Positions 52,021 through 61,137 of a stretch of 64,000 nt of DNA are shown one piece after another. A model generated the notes under the pieces. That model searched no databases. It was not told where the DNA came from and worked only from the letters and a program-made list of their open reading frames with translations. The DNA comes from CAIYYX01 sp035530135 (lineage in GTDB: Bacteria; Pseudomonadota; Gammaproteobacteria; Burkholderiales; Rhodocyclaceae): assembly GCA_035530135.1 (NCBI GenBank), contig DATKVJ010000137.1, positions 1 to 64,000 on the forward strand, given 5' to 3'. Within the stretch, counting starts at the first letter, position 1. Every line of letters begins with the position of its first letter. The translations under genes were made by a program, and so were the position numbers.

Positions 52021-55000
52021 TTAAAACACCGGACCGAGGAAGGAACGAATTACACCAGGCATTTCACTCATCGTTGAAACAACTGGATGCTCGTTGCGTA
52101 TATTGACAATATCCTGCCGCTGCTTTTCAGCTATGCTCAAAATAATAGCGGCCTCAGCATGATTCCCATTGGCGAGTAGCTGCTGCGCCCTTGCGTTTGC
52201 AGAATCTGCGACAGATTCAGCTAAAGTAATCGCCTGATTGAAATTATTGACCTCGGAAATCGTCAACTGTTTACCCGAATCTGCGATTTGGATCGCAGCA
52301 GATATAAGCTCTGCTTGTGGACCCTGGATAATTCCCGTGCCCAATAATTGAACTAGATTTTTATCGAAATCAGCTACTGTGTCAGATGCTCCGTTCTTCT
52401 TCGCAATCCATGCGGCAAGATTCCCTGAAACATCCAATAGAATACTGGTAGCAACATCTCCGCTGACTTGTACCGCCGCCGATTGATTTATCAAATTTCG
52501 ATAGCCACTGCTCTGAACATATCCAGTCATAAAATCTCCGAGGTCCTTCATCGTAAAGTTAAGTGATTCTCCTGTCACTTTGAGTACCCCTTCAATTATG
52601 CTATTTGCCGCTTTATTCTCCAGATACGTTGCGAGCTGAGGCACGTGGTCAATGATACTTGCGACTATCGCTTGCACGGCGGCTGGATTTGGCGCTGTTA
52701 CCACTATTGGTGGCACGTAAGGAGACGATGTGCCTACGACGTTAACCGCTGAACCGCTGGTGCTGCTCTGATTCAACGCTGTATTTTGAACAGGCGTTGT
52801 CGGCGTTTTGCTTCCTGATCCGCTGCCCGACTTTGGTATCGGAGTCGGTATGGGCGATGGTGTCGGCTGCGGGGTAGGAGTTGGGTTAGGCGTTGGGGTC
52901 GGGGTGGGTGTGGGCGTTGGTGTCGAAGAAGTACCTTGCACTATGAGCGTACCCGGCACATTCCCCGTTGAAGCAAGGATATAGTTGCCAGCAGCTGGAC
53001 CGACGAGACCGGTAACCTTTTCGCTGTACGTGCCGACTGGTGTGGTGGTATAAAGAGGAACAACACTACTGCCGCTATACGCCTTTGCTGTAGCGTACAC
53101 GGTGTCAGAACCGACAACACCGAACAATTGTGGTGTGCCAATCGACGGCGCTGAGCCATAATTCGAAGTGTTATTACTGACGCTCCATGTCAGTGGCTTG
53201 GGAGCGATCACCACGGTGCCAACGGTATCGCCGATGGTGGCAAGGGTATAGTTGCCAGCAGCCGATCCAGCTATTCCGATTACCTTCTCGGTATAGGTTC
53301 CCGCTGGAGTAGTGGCTGATAACGTCACGGCGGTGGTTCCGCTATAGAGTCCGAGCGTACCAATGACTGAACTGCTGTCGGATGCAGAGACTCCAGAGAG
53401 AGTTACAGCCCCCAAGCTCGCCAAGGTGCCATAGGTGCCAGTGGTGCTGGCGATGCTCCAGGTTAGGGCAACCGGTGTGGGCGTAGGTGTGGGAGTCGGG
53501 GTTGGAGTGGGGGTCGGCGTCGGAGTAGAAACCGCCTGCCATTGTAAGTAGGGGTAGCCGTTGTTGATGCTCGGGTTGATGGCCCAGACAGTTGGATCGA
53601 AGCCAGCGGGTAACCCGCCCTTGAGTTGTGCGGTGGTCAGGCCGGTGCCGCCGGCGCTTGTAGGTTGCCCAGTTGTATTTATATCCCAGTACGAGTTCGA
53701 AATGGTACCGGCGTAGGTACTTCCAGCAAAGTTATTGCCGATCAGTCCGCCGATAGTGCCGCCCATAGTGCTTTGCCCGCTTACGTTGCCGATGGCGTAG
53801 CTGCTGCTGATACTCCCGCTGTTAACGGAAGTATTGTTGAAGTTACCACCCACTAGTCCGCCTACAAAGGTGGTGCCGTTCACGTTGCCTGTAGCATAGC
53901 TGGAACTCACAGTACCGCCGTTGTATCCCGTGATTCCGCCGGTTTCGCTTTGTCCGTTCACGTTGCCTGTGGCGTAGCTTTTGCTAATAGTACCGTTGTT
54001 AGTCCCAACCATCCCGCCGACATAACTTCCGCTACCAGTCACATTGCCGGCGGAGTAGCTGGAACTAATGGTACCCAAGTTAATTCCAACTAACCCACCT
54101 ACTTGGGAAGTACCATTGGACACCTTGTAGTTTGCAGTTACCGAGCATGTGGAATAACTATTACTAACAGTCCCGTTATTCCACCCCACCAGTCCGCCAA
54201 CAATGTCGTGTCCAGTTACACTACCGCCCACCAATCCCACGTTCTTCACACTTAGACTACTAACAATGGAGTTGAACAATCCAACAGTTTCTGCTGTTGG
54301 CTGATCGATGACTAGGTTGCTGATAGTGTGGCCCAGACCGTCGAACGTGCCTGTAAACCCAAGCGGCGAAAACCCCGCTCCACTGTTCCACGTATTGGTG
54401 GCCGAAGCGTCGATGTTGCTACCCAGTGCGTAGTGGCCGGAGAGGTTGTTTTGCATACCCTGCAAAGTACTGGTTTCGCTGCCTCCCGCTACACCCAAGG
54501 TGTTGATCACTGTGTACTGTGCTCCGCTGATAGAAAGCGTGCCAGTGCCGCTGAAATCGACTCGGCCAATGAAATTGCCGCTGGAGTTTCTGCTGGTCAC
54601 TACCGTGCCGGTTGCCACGGAAGCATCCGTACCGTTTGCGGTGGCCGGATTCAGAGCCAGCGAGGCGTTGCCGCTCGCTGTCATCACGGAATTGACATTG
54701 ACATTGTTCGCGGCGGTCAGCGTCAGCGTATTCGCGCTCCAGCCAACAGCATCGGTTACGTTGATGTCACCGCTAGTACCGCCCCCACCGGAACTGCTGA
54801 CGACGGTGACATTATTGCTTGCAAGCTGCGCGGAGAGCGCAGCCCCGGTAATGTCACCGCCCGACGAGGCAATGGTGTAGTCGTGGGGATCAATAAGCCA
54901 GGTGCCGGTCTTGCCCAAAGGTGCTGTGGTGATAACTGTCGCTCCGTTGGTCACATGAACATCCGCTGCGCTGGTTTCGATAAAGCCGCCGTTGCCCACG

Positions 55001-55926
55001 TGTGGGGCGCTGGCATCCAGCGTGCCAGAGACCTGAACCGTGCTATCGCCGCCAGTTAGGATAATCGTCCCGCCTTGGAGGTTGGCGCTGCGAGCTTGGG
55101 CATAGCCGGACATGTCGATGGCGTTATCGACCACCGACTTGGCGGCATTCGCGGTGAGGAGGATGGTGCCGCCATCGGCGATTAGGCTGCCGGAATTGGA
55201 GACAGCAGCCGATGGTGTCGTGCCATCGGTGCGGACGAGCTGCTGCGTCACTTGCTTGTCGAGAAGGAAGTTGAAGGTGCCGTCGCCGTTTAGGTCGACC
55301 GTGAAGCCGGCGGCTGAGGCGAGCTGGATCTTGCCAAGGCGGGCCATGATGACTCCGGAGTTTTCCACTCCCGGAGCCACCAGGGCGGCGAGGCCCGCAT
55401 CGTTCACCGTTAGTTGCCCGGCATTCACCACCATCGCGCCGGAATTCGCGGGACTGCTGAACTTATAATTCCCGGCCATGAAGTCGCTGGTACCGATGTC
55501 CAGCGTGGTGGCGAGAAGCCCCCCGACATCCACCTGGGCGGTCTTGCCGAAGACGATGCCGTTCGGGTTCACCAGCCAGACTTGTCCGTTGGCCTTGAGC
55601 GTGCCCATGATCTTCGATGGATCGACGCCCACCACGCGATTAAGAGCGATCGCTTGAGCGTTGGGCTGAACAAAGGTGGTTTGCTCGCCGGCACCGATGC
55701 TGAAGGAATTCCAGTTGATGACGGTCTTGGGACTCGTCTGGGTAACTGCCACGCTAGCAGGATCAGGCCGAGCGATGGTCGCGGAGCCGGCGACAACCTG
55801 TCCGCCCAGCGGGTTCGCATTCGCGAGGGTCGGAACCAAGGTCAGCGCAGTCGTGCTGAAAAGGTTCGCCACCAGCATCCGTATAGCGAGACGGGTGTAG
55901 GCAGGGCGGAACGGCGGATGTGCCAT
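52021..55926 (-). CDS. Two-partner secretion exoprotein (TpsA), GLUG/MBG-repeat adhesin
   Basis: A 1301-residue secreted protein with a signal peptide (about 1-36). A TPS/haemagglutination-activity domain (about 38-310) has the secretion motif NPNGI at 120-124. GLUG repeats (VGGLVGWNNGTVSNSYS type) cover about 540-770. Two MBG-type beta domains (about 820-1000) are flanked by Thr-Pro tracts. The helical C-terminal region (about 1045-1301) is one I do not recognise. There is no CDI toxin or VENN motif. It lies 11 bp after its transporter gene, and its likely role is adhesion. Confidence 0.88.
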   Translation of the reverse strand: MAHPPFRPAYTRLAIRMLVANLFSTTALTLVPTLANANPLGGQVVAGSATIARPDPASVAVTQTSPKTVINWNSFSIGAGEQTTFVQPNAQAIALNRVVGVDPSKIMGTLKANGQVWLVNPNGIVFGKTAQVDVGGLLATTLDIGTSDFMAGNYKFSSPANSGAMVVNAGQLTVNDAGLAALVAPGVENSGVIMARLGKIQLASAAGFTVDLNGDGTFNFLLDKQVTQQLVRTDGTTPSAAVSNSGSLIADGGTILLTANAAKSVVDNAIDMSGYAQARSANLQGGTIILTGGDSTVQVSGTLDASAPHVGNGGFIETSAADVHVTNGATVITTAPLGKTGTWLIDPHDYTIASSGGDITGAALSAQLASNNVTVVSSSGGGGTSGDINVTDAVGWSANTLTLTAANNVNVNSVMTASGNASLALNPATANGTDASVATGTVVTSRNSSGNFIGRVDFSGTGTLSISGAQYTVINTLGVAGGSETSTLQGMQNNLSGHYALGSNIDASATNTWNSGAGFSPLGFTGTFDGLGHTISNLVIDQPTAETVGLFNSIVSSLSVKNVGLVGGSVTGHDIVGGLVGWNNGTVSNSYSTCSVTANYKVSNGTSQVGGLVGINLGTISSSYSAGNVTGSGSYVGGMVGTNNGTISKSYATGNVNGQSETGGITGYNGGTVSSSYATGNVNGTTFVGGLVGGNFNNTSVNSGSISSSYAIGNVSGQSTMGGTIGGLIGNNFAGSTYAGTISNSYWDINTTGQPTSAGGTGLTTAQLKGGLPAGFDPTVWAINPSINNGYPYLQWQAVSTPTPTPTPTPTPTPTPTPVALTWSIASTTGTYGTLASLGAVTLSGVSASDSSSVIGTLGLYSGTTAVTLSATTPAGTYTEKVIGIAGSAAGNYTLATIGDTVGTVVIAPKPLTWSVSNNTSNYGSAPSIGTPQLFGVVGSDTVYATAKAYSGSSVVPLYTTTPVGTYSEKVTGLVGPAAGNYILASTGNVPGTLIVQGTSSTPTPTPTPTPTPNPTPTPQPTPSPIPTPIPKSGSGSGSKTPTTPVQNTALNQSSTSGSAVNVVGTSSPYVPPIVVTAPNPAAVQAIVASIIDHVPQLATYLENKAANSIIEGVLKVTGESLNFTMKDLGDFMTGYVQSSGYRNLINQSAAVQVSGDVATSILLDVSGNLAAWIAKKNGASDTVADFDKNLVQLLGTGIIQGPQAELISAAIQIADSGKQLTISEVNNFNQAITLAESVADSANARAQQLLANGNHAEAAIILSIAEKQRQDIVNIRNEHPVVSTMSEMPGVIRSFLGPVF
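52845..52925 (-). repeat. Thr-Pro repeat tract 2 in tpsA
   Basis: Repeated codons for Thr-Pro (with Asn, Gln, Ser and Ile variants) encode a flexible or rigid spacer at about residues 1000-1026, between the second MBG domain and the C-terminal domain. The six-base units make length change by slippage likely. Confidence 0.75.
53472..53526 (-). repeat. Thr-Pro repeat tract 1 in tpsA
   Basis: About nine Thr-Pro units at about residues 800-818, separating the GLUG region from the MBG domains. The wobble bases vary, so the tract is not a recent pure expansion. Confidence 0.75.
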
Positions 55927-55937
55927 GGATAACCCCC

Positions 55938-57659
55938 TTAGAATCGCGCGAGAATGCTGAACAATAGCCGGACGTGCCGATTGCCGCGTGAGGCGATGTC
56001 GCGGGTGAGCGGCTCTGCCAGCTCGAAGTCGGCCGAGACCTGATGAGCTAGGTCGAATCGCAGGCCAGGTCCGGCTGAGGCGAGGGACTGGCTTTTCGGC
56101 TGACCGACTGCGGGGTCGATGTTCCAGACCTCGCCGATGTCGTAGAAAAAGTAGAGCTGCGGATTGATGAAGCTGGTGCCGCCGGCGGGGAGGTTGTAGC
56201 GAGCTTCTATCGAGCCGGCAAGACCGTTGTCTCCGGTGAGTTCGGATGGCTCATAGCCTCGACCGAAGCGGCTGCCGCCGAGGCCGAACTGTTCTGCCGA
56301 CAGGAGCGGCACCGACGCGACCTGTGCCGCCGCCGCAAGCCCTAACCCGAAGGGGCCGGCGATAGCTTGGCTGCGGGTCAAGTCGGCATAGAGGCGGGTG
56401 AAGTCGCTGTGGCCATTGGTGCGGCTCAAGTCCGGCGAGCCGGTGCGGGTAGCACCGAGGATGTCCAGACCACGGCTCAGTTCGGCGTTGATGAGCGTGC
56501 TTGCTGGACGGCTATCGCCAAGCAAAGTGTCGGCCACGTCATAGGTCGCGGTGAAAGAGAGGTAGCGCACCTTGTCGTTGGAGGATTGAGCGCCAAGAAG
56601 GTCGACGCTGTTGTCGAGCGATGTAAAGGCGCCGCCAATTCGCAGTGTTTGGGAGGGCGATCGGATCACCGGGTAGTCGACACCCGCACGCAGAGTGAGA
56701 CTGTTGCCGAGAGGGTCCAGGTTAACCAGGGCGCCGCCCGGCTCGGAGTGGCTGTGGGTCGCCGAGAGATTCAGGCGGGCGCCTTCAGCCGTGAGTATCT
56801 CATTGTGTTGCAGCGACACGTACTGCAGTTCCTTCGTCGGGCTGACGGTCGCAACTTGAAGCGAGGTCAGGTCGTCACGGCCGAACAGGGAATTGAAGCT
56901 GATACCTGCTTGGGCTTGAAGGGGACCGATGGCCTTGGAACCGAAGTCGTCGAGCGAGCCGTAGCCGGTGACGGCTTTGTGAGCCACTACAAGGTCGAGA
57001 TCGGCAGCGCCGGGGATTTTCGCCGCTGGGCGCAGGACGGTTCGCACGGAGATCCCGGGTATGTCCTGCATTAGCAATACGTAGCGCTCCAGGACTTTCG
57101 CGGAGAGCGGGCGGGCCGCTTTGATGTGCTCACCCATGGCGTTGATGAGACCGCGGGAATCGTGGGCATCGCCTTGAATGCTAACGTTGGCGACATAGCC
57201 CTCGACGGCTTGCAGGTGGACGACGCCATCGATTGCCTTCTGTGCCGGCACGATTACTTGTGAAAGAATGTAGCCGTCGCGTCTGTATTTGGCGGTGAGG
57301 GCATCGCGCAGGCCGAATATCTGGATGAGAGATACTTTCTTCCCGATCAGGTTGGCGGTGAGCGGCGCCAGATCGGCGGGCTTATACACGGTACTGTTAT
57401 CGAGAACGACTGCATGCAGTGGGAATGTAATATTCAGTGCTTCTTCCGGCGGCGGCGGTGCCTCAGGGCCGGGAATGGTGATCTCCGGCGTGGCTTTCGG
57501 AATAGATGGTGGCTGGAATCGCTGCTCAATACGGCCTGGGTTTGCCGGACCAGGAAGCGATTGCGCATTGGCGGCTGAAATAAACAATCCGAAGAGCATG
57601 ACGACGCCAAGCGCCTGCCCCAGCCTGCCTAGCAACGCTCGTATTCCCTGATGCGTCAT
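55938..57659 (-). CDS. Two-partner secretion transporter (TpsB, ShlB/FhaC family)
   Basis: A 573-residue outer-membrane protein. It has a signal peptide (1-33, ending ANAQ), a Pro-rich linker, a POTRA domain (about 75-150, with YRRDGYILSQVIVPAQ and VEGYV) and a C-terminal 16-strand barrel containing the LGGSRFGRGYEPSELTGDNGL-type segment near residue 470. It recognises the TPS domain of the adhesin encoded just downstream and passes it across the outer membrane. I chose the ATG at 57659; an upstream ATG would add 21 unlikely residues. Confidence 0.9.
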   Translation of the reverse strand: MTHQGIRALLGRLGQALGVVMLFGLFISAANAQSLPGPANPGRIEQRFQPPSIPKATPEITIPGPEAPPPPEEALNITFPLHAVVLDNSTVYKPADLAPLTANLIGKKVSLIQIFGLRDALTAKYRRDGYILSQVIVPAQKAIDGVVHLQAVEGYVANVSIQGDAHDSRGLINAMGEHIKAARPLSAKVLERYVLLMQDIPGISVRTVLRPAAKIPGAADLDLVVAHKAVTGYGSLDDFGSKAIGPLQAQAGISFNSLFGRDDLTSLQVATVSPTKELQYVSLQHNEILTAEGARLNLSATHSHSEPGGALVNLDPLGNSLTLRAGVDYPVIRSPSQTLRIGGAFTSLDNSVDLLGAQSSNDKVRYLSFTATYDVADTLLGDSRPASTLINAELSRGLDILGATRTGSPDLSRTNGHSDFTRLYADLTRSQAIAGPFGLGLAAAAQVASVPLLSAEQFGLGGSRFGRGYEPSELTGDNGLAGSIEARYNLPAGGTSFINPQLYFFYDIGEVWNIDPAVGQPKSQSLASAGPGLRFDLAHQVSADFELAEPLTRDIASRGNRHVRLLFSILARF

Positions 57660-58008
57660 CTTCACGGCGTCTCCCTTGCGTTCGTGACGGACCGTTTGTC
57701 TGCCCAAGCACTCTAGAAACAAACGGTTCTATCCAGCGATGCTATTACCGTAGTCGGAAGGTCCGGCAAAAAATCCTGATGCCGCCGAATACTCCTATCA
57801 GCACGTCGCCTACCCGAGATTTTGGAGCAGGTTAAATTGTCCGGAATCGGTACTACTGCCTGAGATCTGCTACGAAACGTATATATCCTTTACTATAAAT
57901 ATTCATGCTTTCCAGATTCTTAAGTGTTACCCTTATCCCGGCAAGGAAGAGTTTTCGGGGGATTCTGAGAGTTTCGTAATTCTGCGTCATATGCCTTGAG
58001 GGAGAGCT
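57660..58008. promoter_or_regulatory. Divergent regulatory gap between tpsB and an XRE gene
   Basis: A 349-bp gap, AT-rich around 57880-57930 (TATATCC, TACTATAAATATTCA), where promoters for both divergent genes probably lie. I cannot fix exact -35/-10 pairs. No gene is seen. The placement suggests that the XRE protein may control the adhesin operon. Confidence 0.45.
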
Positions 58009-58845
58009 ATGCAGCAGATACATGGAAATCTAGGGCCGAGAATCAAGCGTCTGCGGGGTGCGAGAGGTCTTTCGCGAGGCGAAGTCGCGGAACAATTGCA
58101 GGTCGATGTGACAACGATTGCGGCGTGGGAAGCTGGGAAATATTTGCCGCGCGACAAATATCGAGCACGACTCGCTTGGGTTCTCGGCGTCGAGGCGGAG
58201 GCGCTCTTCAACGGCGATGCGGATCATGATTCGTTGCTTACCTCGGCAGTACTTTTCGATTCTATCGAACACCTGTCCAACATACTTTGCGAGCTTACCA
58301 AGCGCGCACGGCATAAGCTCAAGGCGCTGCGTCTCGCCGCACCCTATACAACCCCTGCCTACGTCCAGCAGGAGTGGCGAACGCTGGTTTCCGAGCGGCT
58401 ATTGTCCGGCACGCTTGAAGTGCAGCGCATCGAGATTTTCTACGACCTCCGGCGGCTCCAGGAGACGCTTTCGAATATTCTTCGCTACGATGGCCGCAAG
58501 TACTGGGTCAAGAGTTATTGCCCAGGCCTGGTAGAAGTAAGCCCCGCGATGGGCGGCTACTTCTTCGATGATGAGGAATTTTTGTTGGGTGCGTATTGGA
58601 CGAGCGTTCCTCCAGAACGCCGGCCGTCGCTTCGCATGTCCGGCGCACCCTTCCGGGACTTCTTCCAGGCGTACTGGGATGAAATATGGCGAAGAGGCAC
58701 ACTGCTCAACATTCGCGGCGCACATGATCTATCAGCGGTGCGGACAGTCGCCCTTCAGCTCGGACTACCGTCGAAGGAGTGGAAATCGTTTGTCGAGGAA
58801 GCGGCGGAGATCAAGATAGGCGATGGAGCGCCGCCACTAATCTGA
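58009..58845 (+). CDS. XRE-family regulator with C-terminal domain of unknown function
   Basis: A 278-residue protein. The N-terminal HTH (residues 8-65: IKRLRGARGLSRGEVAEQLQV and VTTIAAWEAGKYLPR) binds DNA. The C-terminal 200 residues are mixed alpha/beta (LEVQRIEIFYDLRRLQETLSNI, KYWVKSYCPGL) and look like a ligand or sensor domain that I cannot name. A GGGAGAG ribosome site precedes the ATG. It is divergent from tpsBA, so it is a candidate regulator of that operon. Confidence 0.75.
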   Translation: MQQIHGNLGPRIKRLRGARGLSRGEVAEQLQVDVTTIAAWEAGKYLPRDKYRARLAWVLGVEAEALFNGDADHDSLLTSAVLFDSIEHLSNILCELTKRARHKLKALRLAAPYTTPAYVQQEWRTLVSERLLSGTLEVQRIEIFYDLRRLQETLSNILRYDGRKYWVKSYCPGLVEVSPAMGGYFFDDEEFLLGAYWTSVPPERRPSLRMSGAPFRDFFQAYWDEIWRRGTLLNIRGAHDLSAVRTVALQLGLPSKEWKSFVEEAAEIKIGDGAPPLI

Positions 58846-58977
58846 GACAAAGTAGAACAAGTTTTGACGCCTTACCCAACAAGCAGAGCGAATGGCTTTT
58901 ATCCGCCACCATGACTTCGCGTTTCCATCAGCCGCTTCCGCGGCGGAGGATAAACGCTATTCGTTATAGTCCGAGCA

Positions 58978-60204
58978 TTATGATCCAGCCGTTCCTTGTT
59001 TTTCAAGCGTTATCGGATGAAGCGTCGTCGAGCTAAAAGCTTTACTCGGCGACCCGTCGATCATGAGTCGGATGTAGGCATGGTGGTTGGGGAGCGTCAC
59101 AAAATCATCTGCGCTAAAGACGTGCGCGAATTCCTTAGCAAACAGCGTTGCATCTTCGGCTCCCAGACGGAAGGCAATCACCGTGCCGGCATTGCCGAGC
59201 ACTGCGTGGCGCACATCGGGTTCGAGTTGGTGCACATGCTGATGGGCTAAGGTGAGAGCCACCTTGTATTTGCGCAGTTCCGACACCATCGACGCTATCG
59301 AGGCCGTCGTGAATGACTGAAACTCGTCGAGGTAGAGATAGAACGGGCGACGGGCTTCTTCTGGCGCATCGCTACGGCTGAATGCCGCCAGGCTGATAGT
59401 AGTGACGAGAAGCGCACCGAGCAAGCCGGCGCTGTCTTCTCCCAAGTCGCCGCGCGACAGGTTCACGAGCAGTATCTTGCCGGCGTCCATCGCGTGACGG
59501 ATTCGGATGTCCTCCTTAGGATTGGTCAGGATGCGGTGGAGCTTCGGGTCGGCAAGAAAAGCGCCGATCTTGTTCTGTATCGGCGAGATCGCCTCCTGGC
59601 GGTAGCGGGGGTTGTAGTTGGGGAATTCCTTCAACCAGAATTCGCGCACCTGCTGATTCGTCACGCGCGAAAGCACTCTGCTACGGAATCCCTTGTCGGT
59701 GAGTATCCGCAGTACGTCGGGAAGGGTGGCCTCGCCATACTCAAGAAGGGCGTAGAGCGAATTGCGCAGGATATGTTCCATGCGCACGCCCCACTCGTGC
59801 TGCCAAAGCTTCTTCATGGCTTCCAAAAGGCCCGATGCCGCGAGCGGGATGCGATCGGGGCGCACCTTGCGCAGCGGATTGTATCCGTAGGGCTGGGTCG
59901 GATCGGGAACGTTGAGGTAGATGAGGTCGGGTCGTCGGATTTCCGGGATGTTTGCTGCCAGACGCTCGACCAGATCGCCGTGCGGATCGATGACGCCGAC
60001 GCCACGTCCCGCCCGAATGTCCTGGATTGCGAGCGTTTCCAGCAGCGAGGACTTACCAGTGCCGGTTTGCCCAATGGCGTACAGGTGAAACAGCCGATCG
60101 GCCTGGCGAATCCCGAATACCTTGTGGGGTTCGTGATGGTTGGTGCGGCCGAAGTAAGAGATATCGGGATTGCGCAGCATCACTACATCGTATGCGGTCG
60201 CCAT
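58978..60204 (-). CDS. TraG/VirD4-like type IV secretion ATPase (second type)
   Basis: A 408-residue P-loop ATPase, compact and unlike the ATPase at 48125. Walker A is GQTGTGKS (45-52), followed by VIDPHGDLVERL. Walker B is FYLYLDEFQSFTT, and ALTLAHQHVHQLEPDV follows, the TraG/TraD-recognition signature. No membrane helices. I chose the ATG at 60204 (MATAYDVVMLRN) over ATG 60240. In related islands such proteins are annotated as conjugative DNA-transfer ATPases. Divergent from the radC-like gene. Confidence 0.82.
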   Translation of the reverse strand: MATAYDVVMLRNPDISYFGRTNHHEPHKVFGIRQADRLFHLYAIGQTGTGKSSLLETLAIQDIRAGRGVGVIDPHGDLVERLAANIPEIRRPDLIYLNVPDPTQPYGYNPLRKVRPDRIPLAASGLLEAMKKLWQHEWGVRMEHILRNSLYALLEYGEATLPDVLRILTDKGFRSRVLSRVTNQQVREFWLKEFPNYNPRYRQEAISPIQNKIGAFLADPKLHRILTNPKEDIRIRHAMDAGKILLVNLSRGDLGEDSAGLLGALLVTTISLAAFSRSDAPEEARRPFYLYLDEFQSFTTASIASMVSELRKYKVALTLAHQHVHQLEPDVRHAVLGNAGTVIAFRLGAEDATLFAKEFAHVFSADDFVTLPNHHAYIRLMIDGSPSKAFSSTTLHPITLEKQGTAGS

Positions 60205-60282
60205 TTCGTCGCATGGGGCGGGTGTGTGCTGATCCTGCACATCTTCACTCCGTGTGCCTTCGACGGCTCGGCCTAACTATGA

Positions 60283-60317
60283 ATGTCGGACTGTTCTTTA
60301 AGAAAGGAATCCGACAT
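60283..60317 (+). promoter_or_regulatory. Inverted repeat enclosing the RBS and start codon of the radC-like gene
   Basis: Arms ATGTCGGA (60283-60290) and TCCGACAT (60310-60317) are perfectly complementary, with a 19-nt loop that holds the ribosome site AAGAAAGGAA. The right arm runs into the ATG at 60316. The left arm itself contains an in-frame ATG. The hairpin or protein-bound palindrome could gate translation. Confidence 0.55.
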
Positions 60318-60879
60318 GACCCCTCAACATCTCACCGATTTAGAATTGCTATCCGTCCTCGTGGGCGAAAGGGCAGCGCAGAAACTGCATGAGCGGAGCT
60401 TGGCTACAATTTTGGGCGATGAAGCTGACAAGCCGCAGCATCCGCGAATTGTCGCAGCGCGGGAGCTGGTACAACGAGCACTGAAAGAAGAGCTTCAGCG
60501 CGGCCCTGCGCTGTCGGATCCGGCGAGCATGCGCGACTTCTTTCGCCTTAGCTTTCTAGGCAGAGAACACGAAATATTCATGGCGCTCTTTCTGGACGCA
60601 CAGCTTCGCTTGATTGAATACGAAGAACTCTTTCGGGGCACCCTGACGCAAACGGCGGTGTATCCAAGGGAGGTGGTCAAGCGGGCTCTGCGTTTCAACG
60701 CATCGGCCGTGGTCTTCGCCCACAATCACCCATCAGGCGTTGCCGAACCGAGCAATGCCGATCAATTGCTGACGCAAACCCTTAAACAGGCGCTCGCCCT
60801 CGTCGACATCAAGGTGCTTGATCACTTCATCGTGGGCGGGAACGCGGTGATGAGCTTTGCGGAGAGAGGGTTGATGTAA
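60316..60879 (+). CDS. RadC-like JAB/MPN domain protein
   Basis: A 187-residue protein with a RadC/JAB domain. The metal site is AHNHPSG (His136, His138) with Asp149 in EPSNADQLLTQTL and a probable upstream Glu. The N-terminal 60 residues are a degenerate helix-hairpin-helix segment. JAB proteins of this type are frequent on genomic islands; the old link to DNA repair is doubtful. I chose the ATG at 60316, which has the better ribosome site; ATG 60283 is an alternative. Confidence 0.85.
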   Translation: MTPQHLTDLELLSVLVGERAAQKLHERSLATILGDEADKPQHPRIVAARELVQRALKEELQRGPALSDPASMRDFFRLSFLGREHEIFMALFLDAQLRLIEYEELFRGTLTQTAVYPREVVKRALRFNASAVVFAHNHPSGVAEPSNADQLLTQTLKQALALVDIKVLDHFIVGGNAVMSFAERGLM

Positions 60880-60900
60880 CCGAAGCTGTGCAGTTCATTT

Positions 60901-60924
60901 AGGCCACCCCTACCTGGGTGGCCT
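60901..60924 (+). terminator. Rho-independent terminator after the radC-like gene
   Basis: Perfect 9-bp arms AGGCCACCC/GGGTGGCCT with a 6-nt loop, followed by TTTGT, 21 bp after the stop codon. The remainder of the gap to 61137 is AT-rich with no recognised gene. Confidence 0.8.
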
Positions 60925-61137
60925 TTGTCCTAATGGCCCGTTGTGCCCGGTCATTTTGAGGCAAATTCCTCTGAATACTAATATTTAGATGATGCAAGCG
61001 CTAAAACGTTGTTTCAAAGATTCACACCTTCCTTCGTAACGACATCTATCTTTCTCATAGTTAGTTTTGGATTTTGATCTCATCATGACTTGGAGTAATC
61101 TATTTTCCTCTGAACCTATTATCGAAGATATGTAGAA

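Noticed and set aside
53590..54320. Repeated short motifs in tpsA that could suggest a CRISPR-like array
   Set aside because: The repeats are in frame, encode GLUG protein motifs, vary in spacing and lack constant-length spacers.
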